Assembly: GCA_963782555.1 (NCBI GenBank) | Contig: CAWAKB010000003.1 | Location: 310,001-374,000 of the forward strand | DNA from: Hyphomicrobium_A sp963782555 | Lineage (GTDB): Bacteria > Pseudomonadota > Alphaproteobacteria > Rhizobiales > Hyphomicrobiaceae | Length of the DNA: 64,000 nt | Reading direction: 5' to 3' | Part shown: positions 19,647 to 28,523 of the stretch, piece after piece | How the letters are laid out: every line of letters begins with the position of its first letter | Numbering within the stretch: position 1 is the first letter of the stretch | The notes under the pieces: generated by a model | Told to the model about the DNA's origin: nothing | The model's input: only the letters and a program-made list of their open reading frames with translations | Database searches by the model: none | Translations under genes and position numbers: made by a program

Positions 19647-20192
19647 TCAATGAAAGATGCGCCGTCGGCCCCGGCTGCGGGTGTAGATGGCGACAGCGAC
19701 GGAGTTGATTGCGAGCTGGCGGCGTACCGCGGCCTCGACGGGCGGCAGGTGGAGCCAGTGCTGCGTGGCCACGGCCTGGCATTCAACCGCCGCGCTCAGC
19801 ATCGAGAACGCTAGATCGCACCAATCGACAAAGAATGCATTGACCGGCGCGGCCGGCACGACCTCGCCTGCTCGGGGGGCAACCGGAACCAGAGCCCGCG
19901 ATTGGGCGAGCGGAAGTGCCGGCAGGTTCTCGTTGGAGGTGAGGCGCAGGCTGCGCACGACGCCCGTACGCGGCGTGCGGCGGGCGTTGGCCATCAGCTT
20001 CCCCTGCTCGAGACGGAACTTGTCGCGCAAGCGGCGGATGGCGGACGGATCCTCGACGCCGAGCTGGCGGATGGCGGTCGTCGGTTTGAGCTTGGGGTTG
20101 GCGGCAAGCAGCGCGGCAAGGGTCTCGAGCTGCTGGCGGTCGTCGAGCCCGCTTCCCCTCGGGCGCCCGTAACGCACAGTGGCAGTCGGCAT
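19647..20192 (-). CDS. Hypothetical protein with a possible N-terminal helix-turn-helix
   Basis: Function is not recognised. The 181-residue product begins MPTATVRYGRPRGSGLDDRQQL and continues with a helical stretch (LAALLAANPKLKPTTAIRQLGVEDPSAIRRLRDKFRLEQGKL) that reads like a DNA-binding tri-helical domain. A Pro-rich linker follows, then a C-terminal helical region (FFVDWCDLAFSMLSAAVECQAVATQHWLHL) of a kind seen in polyester-granule phasin-like proteins. A role linked to storage granules is only a guess. The frame is open further upstream but 20192 is the first ATG giving a sensible N-terminus. A terminator follows the gene. Confidence 0.65.
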   Translation of the reverse strand: MPTATVRYGRPRGSGLDDRQQLETLAALLAANPKLKPTTAIRQLGVEDPSAIRRLRDKFRLEQGKLMANARRTPRTGVVRSLRLTSNENLPALPLAQSRALVPVAPRAGEVVPAAPVNAFFVDWCDLAFSMLSAAVECQAVATQHWLHLPPVEAAVRRQLAINSVAVAIYTRSRGRRRIFH

Positions 20193-20404
20193 GCAATCAG
20201 TCCCGTGATCTCGAATCGTTGTTTGGAGTTTTTGTCGAAGATGCGGGGTCTTACCAGGGAGAATAAATGTCTTGTAGAAACCAGTCGATGCAATCTCCAG
20301 GTATTGTGGCGGAAATACATACAAAAGATTGTAGGCGCACCGGCCGCATGCCAAGCGCGGGCGCACCTCGATGGACCGGTTGAGGGAGCAACTTAGTCAG
20401 GCGG

Positions 20405-21403
20405 TCAGGAGACCAGGCCTTCCTTGCGCGCCAGCTCGATCAGCGGCCGCTCCGGCCGGGCGCCGATGTGGCCGATGATCTCGGCCGCCGCCAGGCTGCC
20501 CAATCGCCCGCAGTCGGCGAGCGATAATTCGCGCGTCAGCCCGTAGAGAAAGCCTGCCGCATAGAGATCGCCCGCGCCCGTCACGTCGACGACGTTGTCC
20601 ACGTCCTCCGGCCGGATCTCGATCGATCGCTTGGGCGTGACGATCACCGAGCCTTGCTCGGAGCGGGTCAGCACGGCGACCTCGCATTCCCCGCTCACGG
20701 CCTCCACCGCCTCGTCGAACGAGTTCACCTCGTAGAGCGCGGTGATCTCCTTCTCGTTGGCGAACAGGATGTCGATACCGTGATGGACGAGCTTGCGGAA
20801 GTCGTCGCGGTGGCGGTCGACGCAGAAGGCGTCGGACAACGTCAGCGCGGTCTTGCGGCCGGCCTTGGCCGCAATCTCGGCCGCCGTGTGGAAGGCCTGC
20901 TTGGCCTCCGGCTTGTCGAAGAGATAGCCTTCGAGATAGGTGACCTTGGCAGACGCGATGAGCCCGGCATCGACCTCGCCGGTTCCAAGCTCGGTGCTGG
21001 CGCCGAGGAAGGTGTTCATGGTGCGCTCGCCGTCCGGTGTCACCAGCACCAGACACAAGGCGGTGGGCGTGCCGCTCTTGGCCGGCGGGGTGTCGTAGGT
21101 GACGCCCACGGTGCGGATGTCGTGGGTGAACACGCGGCCGAACTGGTCGTCGGCGACGCGGCCGATGAAAGCGCCGCGCCCTCCGAAGGAGGCGAGACCC
21201 GCAATCGTATTGGCGGCCGATCCGCCCGAGCGCTCGACGCCGGGACCCATCAAGGAATAGAGCCGGTCGGCTTGGCGTGCATCGATGAGGCGCATGAAGC
21301 CCTTGTCGAGGCTGTGCTTGGACAGAAAGGCATCGTCGCAGCGCGCGATGATATCGACGATGGCGTTGCCGATTCCGACCACGTCGTAGTGGGTGTCGCT
21401 CAT
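20405..21403 (-). CDS. Adenosine kinase-type PfkB-family sugar kinase
   Basis: This ribokinase-fold enzyme probably phosphorylates adenosine to AMP. The 332-residue protein has the N-terminal IGNAIVDIIARCDD, the glycine-rich GGSAANTIAGLASFGG motif, and the PfkB signature with the catalytic Asp in DVTGAGDLYAAGFLYG near residue 283. Alphaproteobacterial proteins of this length and sequence are usually annotated as adenosine kinase. The start MSDTHYDVVGIGNAIVD at 21403 matches the family. No operon partner is evident. Confidence 0.88.
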   Translation of the reverse strand: MSDTHYDVVGIGNAIVDIIARCDDAFLSKHSLDKGFMRLIDARQADRLYSLMGPGVERSGGSAANTIAGLASFGGRGAFIGRVADDQFGRVFTHDIRTVGVTYDTPPAKSGTPTALCLVLVTPDGERTMNTFLGASTELGTGEVDAGLIASAKVTYLEGYLFDKPEAKQAFHTAAEIAAKAGRKTALTLSDAFCVDRHRDDFRKLVHHGIDILFANEKEITALYEVNSFDEAVEAVSGECEVAVLTRSEQGSVIVTPKRSIEIRPEDVDNVVDVTGAGDLYAAGFLYGLTRELSLADCGRLGSLAAAEIIGHIGARPERPLIELARKEGLVS

Positions 21404-21494
21404 TAGTCGCCTCAATCTCTTGGAGTGGCGCGCACTATAGGGGGCGTGCGGCGTGGGGCAAGCTGACCGAACCGGCAAAGGGGCGCCGGGCGGG

Positions 21495-22530
21495 TCAGGA
21501 GCGGGTGTCCGGCCGCGCAGCGGCTGTCAATCCCATGAGCAGCTCCTCGGCCACCGCCTCCTCCAGCGCGCCCGACAGACGCGCCGCCTTGGCCGCGCGG
21601 GCGACCTGCGACAGGGCCTGGCCCAGGCGTGCCGTCGTCCACAGGCGGCACTGCAGGCCCAGGGCGTTCTTCTGCTTGAAGTGGATCGGGGGCCTCAGCT
21701 GCCGGATCGCGTCCTCGAACGACCGCCCCTGGTCGATGTCGGAGCGGATCCGGTGCAGCCGCTGGAAGTAGCGTTGGGTGGCCGCGATGATCGCCTGCGG
21801 GCTTTCGCCTCCGGCAACGGCGCGGGCAAACTCCGCGATCGCCCGTGACGCGTCACCCGAGGCGGCGGCGCTCAGAATTCTGTCGATAGTGAGCTCGGAG
21901 GCATCGCCGACGATGGCCTCCACGTCGCCGGCGTCGACCTCGGTCTTGCCGGAGGCATAGAGCGCTAGCTTCTCGATCTCCCCGCGCGACAGCGCGCGGT
22001 CGGCGCCGACGCGGGCCAGCAGCAGCTCGCGCGCCTCGGGGCCGATTTCCAGCCCGTGGCTCTTCAAGGTCGTGCGGATGAGCGCCTCGAGGTCGTGCAC
22101 CTCATCGGGATAGCAGGCGACGGCGGCCGCCTTTGCCGACTTCTCGAAGAGCGCACGCAGGGAGTTGTTGGGGCGCAGGTTCCCGGCCTCGACAATGAGC
22201 GTCGCGGCAAGGCCATCATTGACGATCAACGATTGCAGCGCATTTGCGCCAATGCGCCGGCCGGCGATGGCGCGCACGATCTTGGAGCCGCCGAACATCG
22301 GCATCGTCTGCAGCTCGATGGCAAGACGGTCGGGATCGGTGATCGAGGTCGGCGTCATCGAGACGGATGATCTCGCCCCGCGGGTCTTCGCGCGCGGCGA
22401 GCAGGCGCGCGAGCTGGCCGGCACGCTCGCCAACCAGCCCGGCATCGGTGCCATAGAAGAGCACCGCCGCGAAGCTCGGGCCGGGCGGCTTGAGGAACGT
22501 CTCGGCTTGATGGGCCTTTACGGCGACCAT
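21495..22530 (-). CDS. holA: DNA polymerase III delta subunit, apparent frameshift near residue 62
   Basis: HolA opens the beta clamp within the clamp loader. The N-terminal part (MVAVKAHQAETFLKPPGPSFAAVLFYGTDAGLVGERA through GEIIRLDDADL) reads in one frame from 22530. The rest (ITDPDRLAIELQTMPMFGGSKIVRAIAGRR to the stop at 21495) reads in another. The frames join near 22341-22352, where removing one base restores a continuous protein of about 344 residues. The gene is essential in studied bacteria, so a sequencing or assembly error is likelier than real loss. It follows lptE and leuS in the usual order. Confidence 0.88.
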
Positions 22531-22605
22531 GGGCTTTCGGACATGCTCTGAGGCTTGCGGGTCTAACGCAACGAGGCAATCGCTAGCGGGCGATGGTTGT
22601 GCGGC

Positions 22606-23176
22606 TCAGGCGGCGCCGGACAGATAAGCCGCAAGCCGCGACTTCAGATCCTCGGCCACGGTTTTCGCGGCCCGGTCTTCCGCCTCTTTGCGCGCACGCA
22701 CGTTGGAGAAGACCGAATTGAAGCGCTGGAAGGGCAATGCGCCCGTAGCTCTGGCCCTGGAGCGCGATCGACTTATCGTCAAGCCGTATCAGCCGGAAGC
22801 TGGCGTTGAGATTGTAGACGCTTCCGCTCGAGTTGCCGTCGATCTGCACCAGCGTGGCGGAGATCGACTTTTTCAGGACGATCTCGAGCCTGTAGGCGGG
22901 CTGATAAGCCTCGTTGCCGGTGCCCGTCGCTTGGAAGATCAGCTCGTTGCGTACGCGCTGGCCGACGCGGCCGGGGATCGGCGCGACCTCCATCTTGGCA
23001 AGCTTCTCGGAGGCGCTGGTGCTGCCGGTTATCGAGGAGGAGGCGTAGAGAGGGCGGAATCCGGAATCGCCGCAGCCGGCCACGAGCATGGGCACGGACG
23101 CACACGCCAACGCAACCCAGAATGCCGATCGGCGGCCGCTAGCGCGCATCGATCGCCCCCGATGTTTCGTCCTCAT
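22606..23176 (-). CDS. lptE: LPS-assembly lipoprotein LptE, apparent frameshift near the C-terminus
   Basis: LptE plugs the LptD outer-membrane translocon. Residues 1-40 form a lipoprotein signal with lipobox LVAGC, followed by GDSGFRPLYASSS and the family core (KMEVAPIPGRVGQRVRNEL, YRLEIVLKKSISATLVQ). After QSYGR the annotated frame turns into low-complexity Arg-rich sequence. The adjacent frame continues as the expected PFQRFNSVFSNVRARKEAED and ends KSRLAAYLSGAA at 22606. One extra base near 22733-22742 explains this. The start overlaps the leuS stop as ATGA. Confidence 0.88.
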
Positions 23177-25809
23177 CCGACGACATTCACGATCCTCTGC
23201 GGCACAACGATGACCTTCTTGACCGGTCGCCCTTCGAGGGCACGTAGAACCGGCTCAAGCCGCAAGGCCGCAGCCTCGATCTCGTCGGAGCCAGCCGTTC
23301 GAGCAATCGTGAGCTCGTCCCGCCGCTTACCATTCACCTGTACGGCAATGGTGATCTGATCGTCAACGAGCAAGGCCGGATCGGCTTTGGGCCAGGGCTG
23401 ATTGGCCAGAAGTGTGTTGTATCCGAGCCGCGCCCAGCATTCTTCGGCCAAATGCGGCATCATTGGGCCGATCATCTGCACGGTGAACTCCAGCGCCTCG
23501 CGCAGCGCCCAGGCGAAGCCGGCCCCGGCCTTGTCCCCTGGTTTCGCCAGGGCGGACCCCAGAACATTTGCGAACTCGTAGACATTGGCCACGGCCACGT
23601 TGAAGCGCAGCCCCTCGATCGCCCTCGCCACCTGGTCGAGCGCCTTGTGGGCGGCCCGGCGCAGGGCCTCGGCCTCGGGGCCAAAAGCCTTGGGTTTGGC
23701 GGCACCCTTCTCGGCCGCCAGGTCGGCCCCCTGGTCGTTGAGGCGCCAGATGCGCTGCACGAAGCGGCGCGCGCCCTCCACGCCGACGTCGGTGTAGATC
23801 ACGTCGCGCTCGGGCGGGCTGTCGGAGAGCACGAACCAGCGGGCCACGTCGGCGCCGTAGCGGTTGACGAACTCGTCGAGGTCGACGGTGTTCTTGCGCG
23901 ACTTCGACATCTTCTCCACCGAGCCGATGCTGACCGGCTCGCCGGTGGCTGCCTCGATCGCCTTGCGCTTATCGCCCTCGCCCTCGATGCGCACCTGTCC
24001 CGGCATCAGCCAGCCGCCGCGCTGCGACTTGTAGGTCTCGTGCGTCACCATGCCTTGCGTGAAGAGCGCGGCAAACGGCTCGCGCACGTTGCTCTTGAGC
24101 GTGAGATGGCCGGTGTCGCACATGGCGCGGGTGAAGAAGCGCGAGTAGAGCAGGTGCAAAATCGCGTGCTCGATGCCGCCAATGTACTGGTCGACAGGGA
24201 GCCAGTAGGCGGCGGCCGCCTTGTCGACCGGCGTCTCGGCGTGGGGGGCGGTGAAGCGCACGAAGTACCACGATGAGTCGACGAAGGTGTCCATGGTGTC
24301 GGTCTCGCGCACCGCCTCGCCGCCGCAGCTGGGACACTTAACGTGTTTCCAGGTCGGATGGCGGTCGAGCGGGTTGCCGGGCTTGTCGAAGGTCGCGTCG
24401 GCAGGCAGCTCGACCGGGAGATCGGCGTCGGGCACCGGCACGACGCCGCACTCTTTGCAATGAATGACTGGGATGGGGCAGCCCCAGTAGCGCTGACGCG
24501 AGACGCCCCAGTCGCGCAGGCGATAGTTCACCGTGCGCTTGCCGACGGGCTCTTTGGCGAGCTTGGCCTTCGCGAGCCGTTTTGCCGTCTCCTCGAAAGC
24601 CTCCTTGGTCGACAGCCCGTTGAGGAAGTCTGAGTTGATCATGGTGCCGTCGCCGTCATAGGCCTTGTCCTTGATGGCGAAGGTCGCTGCATCCTCTCCC
24701 GGCGGCAGGATCACGGGCACGACGGGCAGCTCGTACTTCCTGGCGAAGTCGAGATCGCGCTGGTCGCCGGAGGGACAGCCGAAGATGGCGCCGGTGCCGT
24801 AGTCCATCAGGATGAAGTTTGCGACGTAGACCGGCAGCTTCCAGCCCTTGTTGAAGGGATGCACGGCGCGGATGCCGGTGTCGAAGCCTTGCTTCTCGGC
24901 GGTCTCCAGCTCCGCAACCGATGTGCCGACGTGGCGGCATTCCTCGCAGAAGGCGGCAAGCTCCGGATTGTGTTCCGCTGCCGCCTTGGCGAGCGGATGA
25001 TCAGGGGCGAGCGCGACGAAGGCTGCACCAAACAGCGTGTCGGGCCGCGTGGTGTAGACCTCGACCTCGCCGAAGTCCTTCGGCGACGTCTTCTTGTCGA
25101 GCGCGAAACGCACGAGCAGACCGTCGGAGCGCCCGATCCAGTTGGCCTGCATCAGGCGCACCTTCTCCGGCCACTGCTGCAGCGTCTCCAGCGCCTCGAG
25201 CAGCTCGTCGGCGTACTCGGTGATTTTGAAAAACCACTGGGTGAGCTCGCGCTGCTCGACCAGAGCGCCGGAGCGCCAGCCGCGCCCGTCGATCACCTGC
25301 TCGTTGGCGAGCACGGTCTGGTCGACGGGATCCCAGTTGACCTTGGAGGACTTGCGGTAGGCGAGGCCCTTCTTGAGGAAGTCGAGGAAGAGCTTTTGCT
25401 GATGGCGGTAGTAGTCGGGCAGGCAGGTGGCGATCTCGCGCGACCAGTCGAGCGACAGCCCCATCGACTTGAGCTGGCGCCGCATGGTGTCGATGTTCTT
25501 CAAGGTCCATTCGGCCGGATGGACGTTATTCTCCATGGCGGCGTTCTCGGCCGGCATGCCGAACGCGTCCCAGCCCATGGGATGCAACACGTTGTGGCCC
25601 TTGGCGCGCTTGTAGCGGGCGAAGACGTCGCCCATGGTGTAGTTGCGCGAGTGTCCGACGTGGATGCGCCCGGACGGATAGGGGAACATCTCCAGGACGT
25701 AGCACTTGGGCCCGGGGCCCTCGTTGGAGGCGCGGAAGATATCCGCCTTCTCCCAGACCTCTTGCCAGTGCTTCTCCCGCGTGGGCGCGTCGTAGCTTTC
25801 GTTGGCCAT
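23173..25809 (-). CDS. leuS: Leucyl-tRNA synthetase
   Basis: This class I synthetase has 878 residues. The HIGH-type motif is HVGH at residues 50-53 in FPYPSGRIHVGH, the KMSKS loop KMSKSRKN is near residue 632, and a CP1 editing domain and a zinc insertion (CKECGVVPVP, CPSCGG) lie between. Start 25809 (MANESYDAPTREKHWQEVW) is the family start; upstream in-frame sequence lies in the repeat-rich leader shared with the fic gene. leuS-lptE-holA form one leftward operon with overlapping ends. Confidence 0.97.
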   Translation of the reverse strand: MANESYDAPTREKHWQEVWEKADIFRASNEGPGPKCYVLEMFPYPSGRIHVGHSRNYTMGDVFARYKRAKGHNVLHPMGWDAFGMPAENAAMENNVHPAEWTLKNIDTMRRQLKSMGLSLDWSREIATCLPDYYRHQQKLFLDFLKKGLAYRKSSKVNWDPVDQTVLANEQVIDGRGWRSGALVEQRELTQWFFKITEYADELLEALETLQQWPEKVRLMQANWIGRSDGLLVRFALDKKTSPKDFGEVEVYTTRPDTLFGAAFVALAPDHPLAKAAAEHNPELAAFCEECRHVGTSVAELETAEKQGFDTGIRAVHPFNKGWKLPVYVANFILMDYGTGAIFGCPSGDQRDLDFARKYELPVVPVILPPGEDAATFAIKDKAYDGDGTMINSDFLNGLSTKEAFEETAKRLAKAKLAKEPVGKRTVNYRLRDWGVSRQRYWGCPIPVIHCKECGVVPVPDADLPVELPADATFDKPGNPLDRHPTWKHVKCPSCGGEAVRETDTMDTFVDSSWYFVRFTAPHAETPVDKAAAAYWLPVDQYIGGIEHAILHLLYSRFFTRAMCDTGHLTLKSNVREPFAALFTQGMVTHETYKSQRGGWLMPGQVRIEGEGDKRKAIEAATGEPVSIGSVEKMSKSRKNTVDLDEFVNRYGADVARWFVLSDSPPERDVIYTDVGVEGARRFVQRIWRLNDQGADLAAEKGAAKPKAFGPEAEALRRAAHKALDQVARAIEGLRFNVAVANVYEFANVLGSALAKPGDKAGAGFAWALREALEFTVQMIGPMMPHLAEECWARLGYNTLLANQPWPKADPALLVDDQITIAVQVNGKRRDELTIARTAGSDEIEAAALRLEPVLRALEGRPVKKVIVVPQRIVNVVG

Positions 25810-25914
25810 AGGCTGCTGTCGTTCTCGAGGGGGCTGCGGGCGGTTGGTAAATGACTGATGCCGTGCCGGGCGGTCAAGCGGTGTGAGCCAGACCTTAAGT
25901 CGATGAGTCGAGGC

Positions 25915-26072
25915 TTTGTCGACGTATCTGAGGTGATGTGTCGATAGGGCCGCCGCCGTGGCATACATATGTCGATGAAATCGATATTTGTCGACATATT
26001 GGTCTTGATGGGCCCATCAGATCGACATATCTAGGGCTATATGTCGATAAAAATTGTTTTAATCAACATATG
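25915..26072. promoter_or_regulatory. Array of TATGTCGAT-type repeats between leuS and fic
   Basis: Seven copies of a TGTCGA-centred motif occur in 160 bp: 25915-25927, 25937-25946, 25965-25976, 25984-25999 (central palindrome TGTCGACA), 26021-26030 (reverse), 26038-26050, and a degenerate reverse copy at 26063-26072. The pair ATCGACATAT (26021-26030) and ATATGTCGAT (26039-26048) is a perfect 10-bp inverted repeat with an 8-bp spacer, ending 34 bp before the fic start. The array has the layout of an operator cluster and could control fic, leuS or both. Confidence 0.7.
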
Positions 26073-26082
26073 ATCCGTGGCC

Positions 26083-27222
26083 ATGCCCAAAGCCCGCTTT
26101 GATCCAGCCAAGCCCTACAACGACTTGCCGCTGCTTCCGCCGCTGGCGGACACGGAGACCAAGCCGATCCTGAAACGCTGCGTTACGGTGCGCGCCGCGC
26201 TCACCGAGTTGCGCTTGGCGGGGCAGCTGATCCCGGATCAATCGGTGCTCATCAATTCGATCCCGCTTCTCGAGACCCGGGCCAGCTCCGAGATAGAGAA
26301 TGTCATCACCACCAATGATGCCTTGTTTCGCGCAGCCAGTCTTGCCGACGAAGACGCAGACCCGGCAACGAAAGAGGCACTGCGTTACCGAACGGCGCTC
26401 TATCGCGGCTTTGTTGAGCTCAAAGAGCACCCGATTTCCACGCGCACCGCTGTCGAAATCTGCCGTACGATAAAAGGCGTCGAGATCGATATTCGCTCAA
26501 CACCCGGCACCACGCTCAAAAATTCCTTCACGGGCGACGTCATCTACACACCGCCCCAAGGACAAGCCAGGCTTCGCGATCTTCTCGCCAACTGGGAGCG
26601 GTTTCTCAACCAGCAGCAAGATCTCGATCCGGTCGTTCGCATGGCCGTTTTGCACTATCAATTCGAGGCCATACATCCGTTCGCGGACGGCAATGGGCGC
26701 ACCGGCAGGGTGCTCAACATCCTTTCGCTGGTGCAGGCCGGACTGCTGGACCTGCCCACGCTCTATCTCAGCCGGCACATCCTACGAACGAAGGGCGACT
26801 ACTACCGCTTGCTGGCGCGCGTCACGTCTAAGGCAGAATGGGAGCCCTGGATTCTCTACATGCTCGCAGCCGTCGAGGTCACCGCGCAATGGACCAACCA
26901 GCGCATAAGAGCGATCCGGGCGCTCATGGACGAAACGGAAACTTATGTTCGCAACAAGCTGCCGAAAATCCACTCACGCGAATTGACCGAGCTTTTGTTC
27001 GCCCAGCCCTATTGCCGCATCCGCAATGTGGTCGAGCGTAACATCGCCAAACGGCAGACGGCCGCCGTCTATCTAAATGCGTTGGCGCAGATCGGCGTCT
27101 TGGACGAGGAAAAGGTCGGCCGCGACAAGATCTTCATTCACCGAAAGTATCTCGATCTGCTTGCGAGTGACGAGCATACGTTTGCGCCTTATCTGTCCAC
27201 CTCAAGGTCTAAGGGTCACTAG
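26083..27222 (+). CDS. Fic-domain AMP-transferase, SoFic-like, with built-in inhibitory helix
   Basis: Fic enzymes usually transfer AMP from ATP to hydroxyl side chains. The 379-residue protein has the Fic active-site motif HPFADGNGRTGR at residues 198-209 with the catalytic His. The inhibitory motif (S/T)xxxE(G/N), here SSEIEN at residues 68-73, marks an N-terminally self-inhibited (class II) Fic. The C-terminal region (ELTELLFAQPYCRIRNVVERN to IFIHRKYLDLL) resembles the winged-helix domain of SoFic-type proteins. An operator-like repeat array lies directly upstream. It overlaps yggS by 1 nt. Target and physiological role are unknown. Confidence 0.92.
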   Translation: MPKARFDPAKPYNDLPLLPPLADTETKPILKRCVTVRAALTELRLAGQLIPDQSVLINSIPLLETRASSEIENVITTNDALFRAASLADEDADPATKEALRYRTALYRGFVELKEHPISTRTAVEICRTIKGVEIDIRSTPGTTLKNSFTGDVIYTPPQGQARLRDLLANWERFLNQQQDLDPVVRMAVLHYQFEAIHPFADGNGRTGRVLNILSLVQAGLLDLPTLYLSRHILRTKGDYYRLLARVTSKAEWEPWILYMLAAVEVTAQWTNQRIRAIRALMDETETYVRNKLPKIHSRELTELLFAQPYCRIRNVVERNIAKRQTAAVYLNALAQIGVLDEEKVGRDKIFIHRKYLDLLASDEHTFAPYLSTSRSKGH

Positions 27223-27911
27223 TGCACGCTGCCAATCACGATGAGCCACGCGAGCGCCTGACGGCCGTACGGGACTGCATCGCCACCGCCGCGCGCGGCG
27301 CCGGGCGAAGCCCAGAGGACGTGCGCCTGATCGCGGTGTCGAAGACCTTCGAGGCACCCGACATCCTGCCCGTGCTTGGCGCCGGCCAGCGCCTGTTCGG
27401 CGAGAACCGGGTGCAGGAGGCGAAGAGCAAGTGGCCGGCGCTCAAGAGCCAGTTTCCCGATGTGGCTCTGCATCTCATCGGTCCCTTGCAGTCCAACAAG
27501 GCCAAGGAGGCGGTCGCCCTGTTCGACGCCATCCATGCGATCGACAGGGAGAAGATCGCGCGCGTCGTGGCCCACGAGATGAAGGCGCAAGGAAAGCGGC
27601 TCGAGCTGTTCATCCAGGTCAACACCGGCGAGGAGCCGCAGAAGGCCGGGGTGATGCCGAGGGAGGCGCCGGCTTTTGTCGCGCTGTGCCGCGAGGAGCT
27701 GAAGCTCGACATCGCCGGGCTCATGTGCATCCCGCCGCTCGACGAGGAGGCCGCGGTGCACTTTGCGTTTCTTGCCAAGCTCGCCGGCGAGCTGGGCCTC
27801 GAAGGGCTCAGCATGGGCATGAGCGATGATTTCGAGACCGCGATCGCCTTCGGCGCCAGCTACGTGCGCGTCGGTTCAGCCATCTTCGGCGCGCGGCCGG
27901 CGAACCCATAG
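27222..27911 (+). CDS. yggS: YggS/PROSC-family pyridoxal-phosphate homeostasis protein
   Basis: This is a single-domain PLP-binding TIM-barrel protein involved in vitamin B6 and amino-acid balance. The 229-residue product has the PLP-lysine segment RLIAVSKTFEAPD, FGENRVQEAKSKW, LHLIGPLQSNKAKEAV, GLMCIPPLDEE, and LSMGMSDDFETAIAFGASYVRVGSAIFG. The GTG start overlaps the fic stop by one base. In relatives yggS often sits divergent from leuS; here fic and its repeat array appear inserted between the two. Confidence 0.93.
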   Translation: MHAANHDEPRERLTAVRDCIATAARGAGRSPEDVRLIAVSKTFEAPDILPVLGAGQRLFGENRVQEAKSKWPALKSQFPDVALHLIGPLQSNKAKEAVALFDAIHAIDREKIARVVAHEMKAQGKRLELFIQVNTGEEPQKAGVMPREAPAFVALCREELKLDIAGLMCIPPLDEEAAVHFAFLAKLAGELGLEGLSMGMSDDFETAIAFGASYVRVGSAIFGARPANP

Positions 27912-27993
27912 CCCCCCGGCCCCTATGAAATCACGGCTGTTTTTTAGACCCATCTTGCCGCGGTCCCTTGTCGGGAAAAAAATTTGGGCGGCA

Positions 27994-28020
27994 TGTCGAT
28001 CCGGCCGGCGCTCGTTCGTC
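27994..28020 (+). promoter_or_regulatory. Candidate ECF42-type promoter upstream of the YCII gene
   Basis: TGTCGA (27994-27999) and CGTC (28017-28020) are separated by 17 bp, 52 bp before the YCII-protein start. TGTCGA at -35 with a CG-type -10 is the recalled pattern for ECF42-group sigma factors, and such a sigma factor is encoded immediately downstream. Confidence 0.5.
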
Positions 28021-28072
28021 GTGTGAGCAGGGAGGCCGCTGTGGCCCCCTCTGGATCAGAGGAGACAAGACG

Positions 28073-28495
28073 ATGCGCGTCATGGTTTTCGTGAAGGCGA
28101 CCAAGGATTCCGAAGAAGGCATCATGCCCTCGACCGAGCTGCTCGAGGCCATGGGCAAATTCAACGAGGAGCTGGTCAACGCCGGCATCATGTTGGTGGC
28201 CGACGGCCTGAAGCCCTCCTCGCAGGGCAAACGCGTGGCTTTCGACGGCCCGAAGCGTTCGGTCATCGACGGCCCCTTCACCGAGACGCGCGAGCTTGTC
28301 GCCGGCTTCTGGCTTTGGGAGGTCAAGGATATGGCGGAAGCGATCGAGTGGGTGAAGCGCTGCCCCAACCCCATGCCGGGCCCCAGCGAGATCGAGATCC
28401 GGCCGCTCTACGAGATGGCCGATTTCGGCGACGCCCTGACGCCCGAGGTCACCGAGCTGTTCGCGCGCACCCGCGAGAAGACAAAGGGCCGCTGA
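28073..28495 (+). CDS. YCII-related (DGPF) domain protein
   Basis: The 140-residue cytosolic protein belongs to the YCII-related superfamily, with the hallmark DGPFTETRELVAGFWLWEVKDMAEAIEWVKRCP. The start MRVMVFVKATKDSEEG at 28073 follows a clear GGAGA ribosome site. DGPF proteins are the standard partners of ECF42 sigma factors, and one follows after 50 nt. Their biochemical function is not established. A candidate cognate promoter is present upstream, suggesting positive autoregulation of the pair. Confidence 0.88.
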   Translation: MRVMVFVKATKDSEEGIMPSTELLEAMGKFNEELVNAGIMLVADGLKPSSQGKRVAFDGPKRSVIDGPFTETRELVAGFWLWEVKDMAEAIEWVKRCPNPMPGPSEIEIRPLYEMADFGDALTPEVTELFARTREKTKGR

Positions 28496-28523
28496 GGGCG
28501 TACCGCGACTTGCCTTGCGCCGC

